The notes beneath the pieces were generated by a model. The model had not been told where the DNA came from and did not search any database. It worked only from the letters and a program-made list of their open reading frames with translations. Made by a program: the position numbers and the translations under genes. Of a DNA stretch of 64,000 nt, positions 55,575 to 63,604 are shown piece after piece. Numbering within the stretch: the stretch's first letter is position 1; the number at the start of each line of letters is the position of its first letter. The DNA is taken from positions 160,705 through 224,704 of the forward strand of contig NZ_JAABLM010000004.1 of NCBI RefSeq assembly GCF_009915155.1, in the 5' to 3' direction. The DNA is from Flavobacterium ichthyis (GTDB lineage: Bacteria > Bacteroidota > Bacteroidia > Flavobacteriales > Flavobacteriaceae).

Positions 55575-55692
55575 TCTTAGTTTTTGTGGTTGCAAAAGTA
55601 TTGCCATTTGTGAATAAATGTCAAAATGTCACGGGATTTTTGATTTTAATTATTGATTTTTTTTAGAAATAGTTTAGAAGCAATTTTTTTTG

Positions 55693-55700
55693 TATCTTTG
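55693..55700 (+). promoter_or_regulatory. Flavobacterial -7 promoter element of the toxin-antitoxin pair
   Basis: TATCTTTG fits TAnnTTTG and ends 23 bases before the ATG at 55724. A -33 TTG at the usual distance is not clear. Confidence 0.55.
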
Positions 55701-55723
55701 TAAGGAAACAATATAAGCCAATT

Positions 55724-56082
55724 ATGAAAAAGTTTGAAGTGTTATTTTTAGCCGAGGCAAGATCATTTTTATTTAATCTTGACGAAAAGAGTAGAGACAA
55801 AATAATCTTTAATATCGACAAAGCGAAAGTAAAAACAGATAACGAATTGCTTAAAAAACTAAAAGGTGAAATTTGGGAATTAGAACGTTATTCAATAAAA
55901 CTCATTACCGAATTTTTGCTTTTTGGGACAGAGATGATAAACATACAACTTTAGTTTTAGCGACACACGGCATCATCAAAAAGACCGGCAAGACGCCAGA
56001 AAAAGAAATTGAGAAAGCAGAACAAATTAGGTTACACTATTTTGAATTAAAAAAAAGGAATGAAGATGGAAACAAAAAATAA
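55724..56082 (+). pseudogene. higB: HigB/RelE-type toxin gene with a frameshift
   Basis: The first frame (55724-55954) gives FEVLFLAEARSFLFNLDEKSRDKI and GEIWELE; the second (55873-56082) gives RTLFNKTHYRIFAFWDRDDKHTTLVLATHGIIKKTGKTPE. Joined, they match the RelE/HigB (COG4679-like) toxin family, an mRNA interferase. The frames cross at 55877-55888, GAATTAGAACG, which needs one extra base to restore the frame. So the gene is broken by a single-base deletion, unless this is a sequencing error or programmed slippage. The antitoxin gene overlaps its end by 23 bases. Confidence 0.82.
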
Positions 56083-56401
56083 AGCGTTAGAAATTTTTAC
56101 TTTTGACCAAATCAAAGATGAATTTATTGGCGAAGTTGGCACTGAACGAAGAACGCAATACGAGCAAGAATTGCAATTTGAACTTATGGGAGAAATGATC
56201 AGGAAGGTACGGATTGAGAGAAATTTGACTCAAGAAGAATTAGGAAAATTAATTGGAGTGCAACGTGCCCAAATTTCTAAATTAGAAAATAATGCAACTA
56301 ATGTTACGATTGAAACTATCTTAAAAGTTTTTGGAGCGTTGAAAGCGAAGGTCAACTTTAATGTGGAATTGATGAATACCAAAATTCACATTGCACAATA
56401 A
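56060..56401 (+). CDS. higA: HigA-type antitoxin, XRE-family
   Basis: A 113-residue protein (or 111 from ATG 56066) with a Cro/C1-type helix-turn-helix in the C-terminal half: MIRKVRIERNLTQEELGKLIGVQRAQISKLENNATNVT. The gene order, toxin first and antitoxin second with overlap, is the HigBA arrangement. The antitoxin is intact although the toxin is frameshifted. The promoter element at 55693 probably serves both. Confidence 0.88.
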   Translation: MKMETKNKALEIFTFDQIKDEFIGEVGTERRTQYEQELQFELMGEMIRKVRIERNLTQEELGKLIGVQRAQISKLENNATNVTIETILKVFGALKAKVNFNVELMNTKIHIAQ

Positions 56402-56473
56402 AATATTTTTGAAAACGACGCTTTTCCGCAATACAAATCCCGAAATTTTAAAATACAAAATAACGATTGGGTT

Positions 56474-56560
56474 TAGCCCCGGGAGCAACGTAAATCCTTA
56501 CTTGGCATTTTCACTAAAAAAAATGGCAAGCGAAGATTGAAGTGTATCACGGGCCGAAGT
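56474..56560 (+). repeat. Dispersed AGCCCC-type stem-loop element, copy 3
   Basis: Begins AGCCCCGGGAGCAACG, passes TAAATCCT, then a hairpin with CTTGGCATTTT (56501-56511) and AAAATGGCAAG (56520-56530, one mismatch), and ends GATTGAAGTGTATCACGGG. It lies between higA and the YceI gene. Confidence 0.6.
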
Positions 56561-56624
56561 TTAAACAATTCACTGGCGTGTTTGCTCCTTAACAAAGTTA
56601 GTTTTATCATTTTTTTAAGATAGT

Positions 56625-56649
56625 TTGGCAATTTGTTTTGATAAGTTTG
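56625..56649 (+). promoter_or_regulatory. Possible promoter of the YceI gene
   Basis: TAAGTTTG (56642-56649) fits TAnnTTTG, with a TTG at 56625-56627 (spacer 14, shorter than usual). It lies 24 bases before the ATG at 56674. Confidence 0.45.
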
Positions 56650-56673
56650 TGTCAACTTAATAAAACCAAATTT

Positions 56674-57336
56674 ATGAAAAACCGTATTCTTACTTTTTTT
56701 ATGGCGGCAACGTTGGGTTTGACCGTTTCTTGTAAAGGTGATAAAACTTCGGAAGCTGGTGAAGCTGCTGAGGTGAAAGAGGCTTCGGCTGAAGCTGTAA
56801 CTTATAATGTGGATGCTGCAAACAGCAAAATTGAATGGTCTGGTAGTAAACCTACGGGGAAACATACTGGAACAATTTCGGTTAGTGAAGGTACTGTGGC
56901 TGTAAAAGGGGATCAGTTAGAAAGCGGAAAATTTGTAATTGATATGAACTCTATTATGGTTACGGATTTGACAGGTGAGGAGAAACAAGGTTTGGAAGCG
57001 CATTTGAAAGGAACCGGAAAACCGGAAGCTGAAGATGAGTTTTTTAATGTGAAAAAATATCCAACGGGAACTTTTGAGTTAACTAAAGCGGTTACTGAAA
57101 ACGGAAAGACAAACGTGGAAGGTAACTTGACTTTGAAAGGTGTGACTAAAAATGTTAAATTCCCTGCGACTGTAGCCGTTAACGGTGATACAGTAACCAT
57201 TACCAGCGAAACTTTTGCAATTAACAGAACGGAATGGAATGTTAATTACGGGTCGAAATCTGTTTTCGACAATCTTGGTGACAAGTTCATCAACGACGAA
57301 ATTGAACTTAAGGTTAGCGTTACAGCTAAGAAATAA
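56674..57336 (+). CDS. YceI family lipoprotein
   Basis: A 220-residue protein from ATG 56674 (MKNRILTFFM); an in-frame start at 56638 overlaps the promoter region. Lipobox LTVSC gives Cys20 as the lipid anchor. The YceI domain (about 50-218) shows SKIEWSGSKPTGKHTGTI, FVIDMNSI, HLKGTG and GNLTLKGVTKNVKFPA, with NRTEWNVNYGS near the end. The fold binds polyisoprenoids; its role here is unknown. Terminator follows. Confidence 0.92.
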   Translation: MKNRILTFFMAATLGLTVSCKGDKTSEAGEAAEVKEASAEAVTYNVDAANSKIEWSGSKPTGKHTGTISVSEGTVAVKGDQLESGKFVIDMNSIMVTDLTGEEKQGLEAHLKGTGKPEAEDEFFNVKKYPTGTFELTKAVTENGKTNVEGNLTLKGVTKNVKFPATVAVNGDTVTITSETFAINRTEWNVNYGSKSVFDNLGDKFINDEIELKVSVTAKK

Positions 57337-57357
57337 ATTGTTAATTCACCCTCAAGA

Positions 57358-57390
57358 AAAAGCTTTGTTTAACGACAAGGCTTTTTTTTA
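57358..57390 (+). terminator. Intrinsic terminator after the YceI gene
   Basis: AAGCTTTGT (57360-57368) pairs with ACAAGGCTT (57375-57383), one G-T pair, followed by a T-run. It reaches the convergent stop of the SDR gene at 57388. Confidence 0.7.
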
Positions 57391-58293
57391 TTTTAATAAA
57401 TTGCGTAGGGCTTCTTTGAGCTGGGGAAATTGAAACCGATATCCTTGCGAAACTGCTTTTGCCGAATCTACTTTTTGCGAAGAAACTAATAAAATATGCA
57501 TTTCGCCTAAAATGAGTTTGAGCATAAAGGTAGGAATAGCTGGCATAAAAAACGGTTTGTTTATTGTTTTGGCAACCGAAGCCGTGAGTTCTTTATTGGT
57601 AACAGGATTTGGTGCTGTGGCATTATAAACGCCATTCCATTTATTTTTTAAGGCAAAAAGATAAATGCCAACCAAATCGTTGATGTGAATCCAAGATTGC
57701 CATTGTTTACCAGAACCCATGGGCGAACCGACTCCTAACTTGATGGGTTTTAAAATTTCCGGAAGCATGCCGCCTTTTTCGGAAAGTACCAATCCGGTAC
57801 GAATTTTACACACGTTGATGTTTAATCGTTTAAAATTGTCAACGGCTTGTTCCCATTTTACCACTACATTTCCTAAAAACGAAGCATCAACAGCGGTTTC
57901 ATCTTCGGTGTAAAATTTTTGCAAACTGTTAGGGTAAATGCCAATTGCCGAAGCGGAGATGATTTGGCGGATTTCGTGATTGGCCGTTTTGATGGTTTTG
58001 TACAATAAATTTGTGGATAAAGTTCTGCTTTCAATAATGGCTTGTTTATTTTTTGAAGTCCAACGTTTTGAAATGGAGGCTCCCGCCAAATGAATTACTG
58101 CATGAACTCCTGCAATGGCATTGGTATCAATAATACCTTTTTGCGGATTCCAGTAAAATCCTTGATGATTAGCTTCAGAAATAATTTCGTCCTTATTAGT
58201 AGTAAGAAAGTTAACGCTGTAATTTTCTTTCAATAATTGTGAAACGAGTTGGCTTCCTATCAAACCTGTTGCCCCAGTAACTAGTATTTTCAT
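57388..58293 (-). CDS. TIGR01777 (YfcH-like) NAD-dependent epimerase/dehydratase family protein
   Basis: A 301-residue extended SDR protein. Seen: the nucleotide loop VTGATGLIGSQLV (4-16), HLAGASISKRWTSKNKQAI (family-diagnostic), SASAIGIYP, and GVYNATAPNPVTNKEL with KLILGEM near the C-terminus. The substrate of this family is not known. Single gene, convergent with the YceI gene. Confidence 0.93.
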   Translation of the reverse strand: MKILVTGATGLIGSQLVSQLLKENYSVNFLTTNKDEIISEANHQGFYWNPQKGIIDTNAIAGVHAVIHLAGASISKRWTSKNKQAIIESRTLSTNLLYKTIKTANHEIRQIISASAIGIYPNSLQKFYTEDETAVDASFLGNVVVKWEQAVDNFKRLNINVCKIRTGLVLSEKGGMLPEILKPIKLGVGSPMGSGKQWQSWIHINDLVGIYLFALKNKWNGVYNATAPNPVTNKELTASVAKTINKPFFMPAIPTFMLKLILGEMHILLVSSQKVDSAKAVSQGYRFQFPQLKEALRNLLK

Positions 58294-58471
58294 GGCTTAA
58301 AAATTTAGACTTTATTCAAATTTACGAAGCAATTCATGAAATTAAATGTTAATTAAGGAAGGTTTAGGAGTAAATTTTGCCACAGATTTGGAGTTTATTT
58401 TGATTTGTATATCTGGAATTTGGAATATGGAATTTTCTCCCCTTAGCATTTAGAATTTGAAAAATTGGAAT

Positions 58472-58924
58472 TTATTTGACTCGTATGCTCCATTCAAAAT
58501 CAAGTTCTGAAACTTGTTCGCCTTTTTCGTTAACGCCAATAGATTTCATCCAAAAGGTTTGACCTTCGCCAGTTTCAATAGTCTTTTGTATAGCTTCTTT
58601 AATTAAATGACCGTCTTTACAAGTAAAAAAAACTCTTCCAGTTGCTTTTTTGGTAAAATTACTTTTGTTATTGGCTACTAACATTGATATTTTTTTGCCG
58701 CTTTTGCGAATATGAAGCATAACCAAAGCACCTGTGGTTAATTCAGCAGCCATTGCTTGAACAGCGAAATACATAGAATTAAACGGGTTTTGGTTAATCC
58801 ATCGATGTTTAACGGTTGCAATGCAAGAATTGGAATCAATAGATTTTACCCTGACGCCACAAATAAATGCAGAAGGCAATTTGAAAAATAAAAATTTATT
58901 GAGGTTAGAAGCCGTGAATTTCAT
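58472..58924 (-). CDS. DUF4442 family (hotdog-fold) protein
   Basis: A 150-residue protein from ATG 58924 (MKFTASNLNKFLF); the open frame extends upstream without support. It has the hotdog segment NPFNSMYFAVQAMAAELTTGALVMLHIRKSGKKISML. The family resembles PaaI-type acyl-CoA thioesterases, but the reaction is not proven. Gene stands alone, 547 bases from the divergent DUF4870 gene's start region and 178 bases from the SDR gene. Confidence 0.85.
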   Translation of the reverse strand: MKFTASNLNKFLFFKLPSAFICGVRVKSIDSNSCIATVKHRWINQNPFNSMYFAVQAMAAELTTGALVMLHIRKSGKKISMLVANNKSNFTKKATGRVFFTCKDGHLIKEAIQKTIETGEGQTFWMKSIGVNEKGEQVSELDFEWSIRVK

Positions 58925-59118
58925 GGATAATTGTTTCTGATAAAGATAATATTTTGCATTTGAGTAGCAAAAAAAGCAATTATATGAAAAATACAAAATA
59001 ATTGTAAAATTGTTTTATAGTTGATTAACAAAGGAATACGCCAAGATAATGTTTTTCTAAATGTTAATATATTGTTAAATTTAGGTACTATGCAAAACAA
59101 GATACTGTTTTTTAGATA

Positions 59119-59126
59119 TATATTTG
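59119..59126 (+). promoter_or_regulatory. Flavobacterial -7 promoter element
   Basis: TATATTTG fits TAnnTTTG and ends 29 bases before the ATG at 59156. Confidence 0.55.
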
Positions 59127-59155
59127 CATAGGATATTATTATATACGTTATCATC

Positions 59156-59656
59156 ATGACAACATCAAATCAAAAAACAACAGGAGCTTTAACCCATTTA
59201 AGTGCGTTATCGCAGTATTTTATTCCTTTCGGAAATTTTATTTTCCCAATTATCATTTGGTCATCAGCCAAAAAAGAAGGTGATATCATTGACCACAGCG
59301 GAAAGCAATGCATCAATTTTCAGTTGAGTTTGTTATTATACTCTTTGATTTTGGCGATGATTGCCATCCCAACATTTATTTATAGTGTTGTAGGAAATAT
59401 TCCTTTTGAAGCGATTTTAAACGAAGAAAATGTTGAGCAATATTTTAACATCGATAATATTACCGGCATCCTTGCTTTAGGAATCACTATCATATTTTTA
59501 TTTTCCGTATTAAAAATCGCTGAATTTGTGCTTATAATTTATGCTTCAGTAAAAACAGCAAACGGCGAATTTTATCGCTATCCGTTTACCATCAATTTCT
59601 TGAAAACGAATAATGTTCAGCCGGAACTTGATTTGGCTACAGAAGCAAAATCTTAA
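59156..59656 (+). CDS. DUF4870 family membrane protein
   Basis: A 166-residue inner-membrane protein with about three to four helices. Family marks: TGALTHLSALSQYFIPFGNFIFPIIIW and GKQCINFQLSLLLY, then KTANGEFYRYPF near the end. Function unknown. It lies 110 bases ahead of the PadR gene, with a small non-coding gap that holds ATCATCAA-rich simple repeats (near 59695-59730). Confidence 0.88.
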   Translation: MTTSNQKTTGALTHLSALSQYFIPFGNFIFPIIIWSSAKKEGDIIDHSGKQCINFQLSLLLYSLILAMIAIPTFIYSVVGNIPFEAILNEENVEQYFNIDNITGILALGITIIFLFSVLKIAEFVLIIYASVKTANGEFYRYPFTINFLKTNNVQPELDLATEAKS

Positions 59657-59766
59657 ATTGACACTTTCAATGACAAAGACAATGACAAGTTCAAAATAAA
59701 TCATCAAAATAAATCATCAATCATCAATCAAAAAATGAACAGTTTAATTAAAATTTAAAAGTACTT

Positions 59767-60096
59767 ATGAATATTGAAAACACTAAAGCCCAAATGCGCA
59801 AAGGTGTTCTAGAATTTTGCATCTTATCAGTCTTAAAAGAAAAAGACGCTTATACTTCAGAAATTCTTGACACATTGAAAAACGCGCGACTCCTTGTTGT
59901 GGAAGGTACTGTTTACCCTTTATTAACAAGGTTAAAAAACGACGGATTACTCAACTACCGTTGGGAAGAATCAACTTCGGGACCACCACGAAAATACTAC
60001 GGGTTAACCGAATTAGGAAAACAATTTTTAAAAGAATTAAACGGAACCTGGACAGAACTTTCAGATGCCGTAAACATTATAACCAGCCAAAACTAA
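59767..60096 (+). CDS. PadR-family transcriptional regulator
   Basis: A 109-residue winged-helix repressor: QMRKGVLEFCILSVLKEKDAYTSEIL, VVEGTVYPLLTRLKNDGLLNYRWEES, and YYGLTELGKQFL. It lies 6 bases before the PspC gene and probably controls the PspC-GIN unit in response to an envelope signal. The short length is usual for Bacteroidetes PadR proteins of this kind. Confidence 0.93.
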   Translation: MNIENTKAQMRKGVLEFCILSVLKEKDAYTSEILDTLKNARLLVVEGTVYPLLTRLKNDGLLNYRWEESTSGPPRKYYGLTELGKQFLKELNGTWTELSDAVNIITSQN

Positions 60097-60102
60097 ACCA
60101 TC

Positions 60103-61809
60103 ATGAATAAAACAGTCAACATTAATTTAGGAGGTGTCTTTTTTCACATAGACGAAGACGCTTATCAAAAACTTAGTCGTTATTTCGATGCCGTAAAACG
60201 CTCGCTTACCAATTCGACCGGTAAAGACGAAATTATGAAAGATATCGAAATGCGAATTGGAGAAATTCTTTCGGAAAAAATTAAAGGTGATCGCCAAGTG
60301 GTTTCGATTAAAGATGTGGAAGAAATCATTGCCGTGATGGGCGAACCCGAAGATTACCGCATTGACGATGAAGCACAACCTGATAGAAATTACAATTATG
60401 CGGCGGGAAAACGCACCAAAAAATTATACCGCGACAAAGACAATAATATGATTGGTGGTGTTTTGGCAGGGATTGGTCATTACCTTGGTATTGACGCGTT
60501 GTGGCTCAGAATTTTAATGGTGATTTTATTTTTTGGTTTTGGAACCGGATTATTAATTTATCTCATTTTATGGATTTTAATGCCGGCTGCCAATACCACT
60601 GCAGAAAAATTAGAAATGACGGGGGAGCCTGTGACCATTTCTAACATAGAAAAAAAAGTGCGTGAAGAATTTGACATGGTTTCGCAAAAATTCAGTAATC
60701 TTGATTATGACAAAATGGGTAACCAAGTAAGATCTACCAGCAAAAAAGTAGGGGATACCATAGGCGATATTTTCTTGAAGATTTTTTCAATCATTGGCAA
60801 AATTATTGGAATTTTTCTAATTGTTTTTTCGTCCATTACGTTGGTGTCTATGATAATCGGATTTTTAAGTGCTGGATCTCTTTCAATGGTGGATTATCCT
60901 TGGCAAAAATACATTCAAAACTTTACTGATTTTCCACTCTGGACCATTGGTTTGGCCACTTTAGGAGCTGTAGGAATTCCGTTTTTCTTCCTTTTGATTT
61001 TAGGATTGAAATTACTAGTAAAAAACATGAAATCCATAGGAAATACTGCCAAATATACGCTTCTAGCATTGTGGATTATTTCGGTTGGCGTGTTGATGTT
61101 CATAGCAGCAAATCAGGCCAAAAACAGTGCTTACGATTCCAAAAAAATTGAAAGAAAAACTTTTGATTTTCCAGCAAATGATACTTTAAAAATTCGTTTC
61201 AAACACAATGATTATTATGCCAAAAATCATTATAGAACCACTCACGATTTTAGATTTGTACAAGATTCTGCTGGAGTTGAAAAAATTTATTCTAACAATA
61301 TTGGCTTATACATCATGAAAGCCGAAGGCGCAAAACCTTACATTCAAATTGAAAAACAAGCCGACGGAAAAAGTTTTGCGGAAGCAAGATCAAGAGCCGA
61401 AAAAATTGAATACAATTACCAAATTATCGGAAACGAGTTGATTTTAGACAATTATCTGTTAACCGATATGGCGAATAAATACCGCAACCAAGAAATTAAA
61501 ATCTACCTTTATTTGCCAAACGGGATGTATTTTAAACCAGATGCTTCGGTAAAAGATTTTGATTATAGCGACGATAGTTTCTTTGATTTATGGTACGATT
61601 CTAATAATACTTATCAAGTAATTGATTCTCAAGTAAAATGTTTAAATTGCGAAGTATTAGTTCCCGAAGAAATACAAGCAAAAGAACCTATGGTGCAAGA
61701 TAGCTTAACGGTGGAAGTTGTTCCAGAAATTCCGCAAGAAACCAGAGATGCTGACGGAAAAATAAAAAGACTCGAAATCACAGAAAAAGGTGTAACCATT
61801 CAACGATAA
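60103..61809 (+). CDS. PspC-domain membrane protein
   Basis: A 568-residue inner-membrane protein. The N-terminal about 100 residues (INLGGVFFHIDEDAYQKLSRY) form a cytosolic region; then a PspC domain (about 106-165: LYRDKDNNMIGGVLAGIGHYLGIDALWLRI), further membrane helices (to about 350), and a periplasmic C-terminal domain with many strands. PspC domains take part in envelope-stress sensing. It is coupled to the PadR gene and to a GIN-domain gene 4 bases downstream. Confidence 0.92.
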   Translation: MNKTVNINLGGVFFHIDEDAYQKLSRYFDAVKRSLTNSTGKDEIMKDIEMRIGEILSEKIKGDRQVVSIKDVEEIIAVMGEPEDYRIDDEAQPDRNYNYAAGKRTKKLYRDKDNNMIGGVLAGIGHYLGIDALWLRILMVILFFGFGTGLLIYLILWILMPAANTTAEKLEMTGEPVTISNIEKKVREEFDMVSQKFSNLDYDKMGNQVRSTSKKVGDTIGDIFLKIFSIIGKIIGIFLIVFSSITLVSMIIGFLSAGSLSMVDYPWQKYIQNFTDFPLWTIGLATLGAVGIPFFFLLILGLKLLVKNMKSIGNTAKYTLLALWIISVGVLMFIAANQAKNSAYDSKKIERKTFDFPANDTLKIRFKHNDYYAKNHYRTTHDFRFVQDSAGVEKIYSNNIGLYIMKAEGAKPYIQIEKQADGKSFAEARSRAEKIEYNYQIIGNELILDNYLLTDMANKYRNQEIKIYLYLPNGMYFKPDASVKDFDYSDDSFFDLWYDSNNTYQVIDSQVKCLNCEVLVPEEIQAKEPMVQDSLTVEVVPEIPQETRDADGKIKRLEITEKGVTIQR

Positions 61810-61813
61810 AATT

Positions 61814-62533
61814 ATGGCACGAATAATAGTTTATCTCTTAAAATTTTTAGTCGCAATCATGTTTGCCCTGTTTTTTAACTCTTGTCATAAATCAATTGAA
61901 GGAAGTGGCAACATTGTGAAAGAGAACCGAACGGTAGAAAAATTTACTGGAGTAGATGTTTCAAGCGGTATAATAGTGATGATTGAACAAGCTGAAAATC
62001 AGGAAGTGATTGTTGAAGCAGATGATAATATCAAAGATCAAATTCAGACTAAAGTGGTAAACGAAACTTTAGAGATTTCAACATCATATAACAGTTTGAA
62101 CAACGCCACGATGATTGTGCACGTAAAAATCCCTGAAGTTTCCTATTTAAATTCCACAAGTGCTTCGAAAATTAACGGAAAATCGGTATTAATTTCGGAA
62201 GATTTAGTAGTTGAAACTTCTAGCGGAGGCAATATTGAAACCGAAATAGAAGCCCATAAGTTACGCGTCGAAAGCAGTAGCGGCAGCACCATCGAAATTT
62301 CTGGTAAAGCTTTAAATGCTGATTTTGATTCCTCAAGCGGAAGTTCTATCGATGCACTAAATTTAGTAGCGAACGAAGTAAAAGCATCGGCTTCAAGTGG
62401 AAGTTCAATAAATGTTAAAGTACTGAAAAAATTAAAAGCTGATGCTTCAAGCGGGGCTTCGATAGATTTTTTCGGACAACCAGTTAACATCGAAAAATCG
62501 GAAAGTTCCGGCGGAAGTGTTTCGCAGAAATAA
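61814..62533 (+). CDS. Head-GIN domain (DUF2807) lipoprotein
   Basis: A 239-residue protein with a lipobox (FFNSC, Cys24). The GIN/DUF2807 domain shows repeated short strands: GSGNIVKENRTVEKFTGVDVSSGI at the start, and SSSGSTIEISGKALNADFDSSSGSS repeats, a beta-helix of Ser-rich rungs. The function is unknown; such proteins accompany PspC genes in Bacteroidetes. It is 4 bases after the PspC gene. A strong terminator follows. Confidence 0.9.
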   Translation: MARIIVYLLKFLVAIMFALFFNSCHKSIEGSGNIVKENRTVEKFTGVDVSSGIIVMIEQAENQEVIVEADDNIKDQIQTKVVNETLEISTSYNSLNNATMIVHVKIPEVSYLNSTSASKINGKSVLISEDLVVETSSGGNIETEIEAHKLRVESSSGSTIEISGKALNADFDSSSGSSIDALNLVANEVKASASSGSSINVKVLKKLKADASSGASIDFFGQPVNIEKSESSGGSVSQK

Positions 62534-62539
62534 AAATTC

Positions 62540-62569
62540 AATCCCGGTTTTTTAGCCGGGATTTTTTTT
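62540..62569 (+). terminator. Intrinsic terminator after the GIN gene
   Basis: AATCCCGG (62540-62547) pairs perfectly with CCGGGATT (62556-62563), loop of eight, followed by a T-run. It ends the PadR-PspC-GIN unit. Confidence 0.88.
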
Positions 62570-62613
62570 GCATAAAAACAAAAGCTAAAATTCGCACAGT
62601 TTCCACGTTTTTT

Positions 62614-62621
62614 TATATTTG
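62614..62621 (+). promoter_or_regulatory. Flavobacterial -7 promoter element
   Basis: TATATTTG fits TAnnTTTG, 17 bases before the ATG at 62639. It favours that start over the upstream in-frame GTG at 62621. Confidence 0.5.
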
Positions 62622-62638
62622 TGAAAACAAGTATCCGA

Positions 62639-63472
62639 ATGAAAAAAATTTTACTCTTTACCGTATTTTTTATCTCAACCCTTGCAATTGCTCAAAATAA
62701 AGAAAAAATTAAAGGTACTAAAACCGTCGCCATCGAACCCAAAGAAATACAATCTTTTAAGAATATTCAGGTAACGGACAACCTCGAAATTTTTCTTGAA
62801 AAAGGAACCACACCAGCTTTAGAAATTGAAGCAGATGATAACTTACACGAAATTATTGTGGCAGATGTTACCGCTGGAACGCTATATCTTTCGACCAATA
62901 AAAAAGCCACAAATTTTAAAAAATTGAGTGTTAAAATAGTTTATACCGATGATTTAAAGTTAATTACCGCAAAAGATGAGGTAACGGTTAGCGCTTTGTC
63001 CGAATTAAATTTAGACAATATTACTTTTAAAACTTTTGATTATGTGAAACTTTTTCTCAACGTAAAATCGAGATTGTTTACCGTTTTTGCCAATGATAGA
63101 TCAAAGCTCGAACTCAATGCAAAAGCCGAAATTGCTGCAGTTGAATTGAGTAAAAATAGTAATATGAAAGCTTTAATTTCCGCGCAAACACTAAAATTTG
63201 ACATGTACCAAAAAGCAACTGCTAACATAGAAGGTGACGCAGTAGAATTAAAACTTCGCTTAGACAACAACGCTAATTTTACAGGGAAAAATCTTACTGC
63301 TCAAACCGCCGAAATTACTTTGGAAAGTTATGCTTCTGGAAGTATTTTTGTGAATACCAATGCCACAATTAACGCTTCAGGAAAATCTGAATTACAAATT
63401 TTTGGCGAACCTAAAATTGATTTGGCAAAATTCAGTGACAATGCTGTTTTAATGAAAAAAACGATGCGATAG
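62639..63472 (+). CDS. Second GIN-domain (DUF2807) secreted protein
   Basis: A 277-residue protein from ATG 62639 (MKKILLFTVFF), with a signal peptide (about 1-18, ending AIAQ) and no lipobox. Its domain starts IKGTKTVAIEPKEIQSFKNIQVTDNLEIFLEKG and continues in short strands to the C-terminus. It is a diverged relative of the GIN lipoprotein upstream, but with its own promoter. Function unknown. Confidence 0.85.
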   Translation: MKKILLFTVFFISTLAIAQNKEKIKGTKTVAIEPKEIQSFKNIQVTDNLEIFLEKGTTPALEIEADDNLHEIIVADVTAGTLYLSTNKKATNFKKLSVKIVYTDDLKLITAKDEVTVSALSELNLDNITFKTFDYVKLFLNVKSRLFTVFANDRSKLELNAKAEIAAVELSKNSNMKALISAQTLKFDMYQKATANIEGDAVELKLRLDNNANFTGKNLTAQTAEITLESYASGSIFVNTNATINASGKSELQIFGEPKIDLAKFSDNAVLMKKTMR

Positions 63473-63545
63473 TTTTTAAAAAACCACAAATTTTATGAAT
63501 CAAAATGATTTCTAAAAAAAATTGGTTTTACTTCAACTACAAAAA

Positions 63546-63591
63546 AATTAGTGAATTCGTGGTTAAAAAACTTACCACAAATTCACTAATT
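63546..63591. terminator. Long stem-loop at the edge of the tandem array
   Basis: AATTAGTGAATTCGTGG (63546-63562) pairs with CCACAAATTCACTAATT (63575-63591), one G-T, loop 12 bases. Stem of 17. It lies between the GIN gene and the 68 bp repeat array, and could serve transcripts from both sides as a terminator or be a DNA-level structure. No T-run follows, so a factor-free terminator is doubtful. Confidence 0.6.
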
Positions 63592-63604
63592 AAATTTATT
63601 TAAA

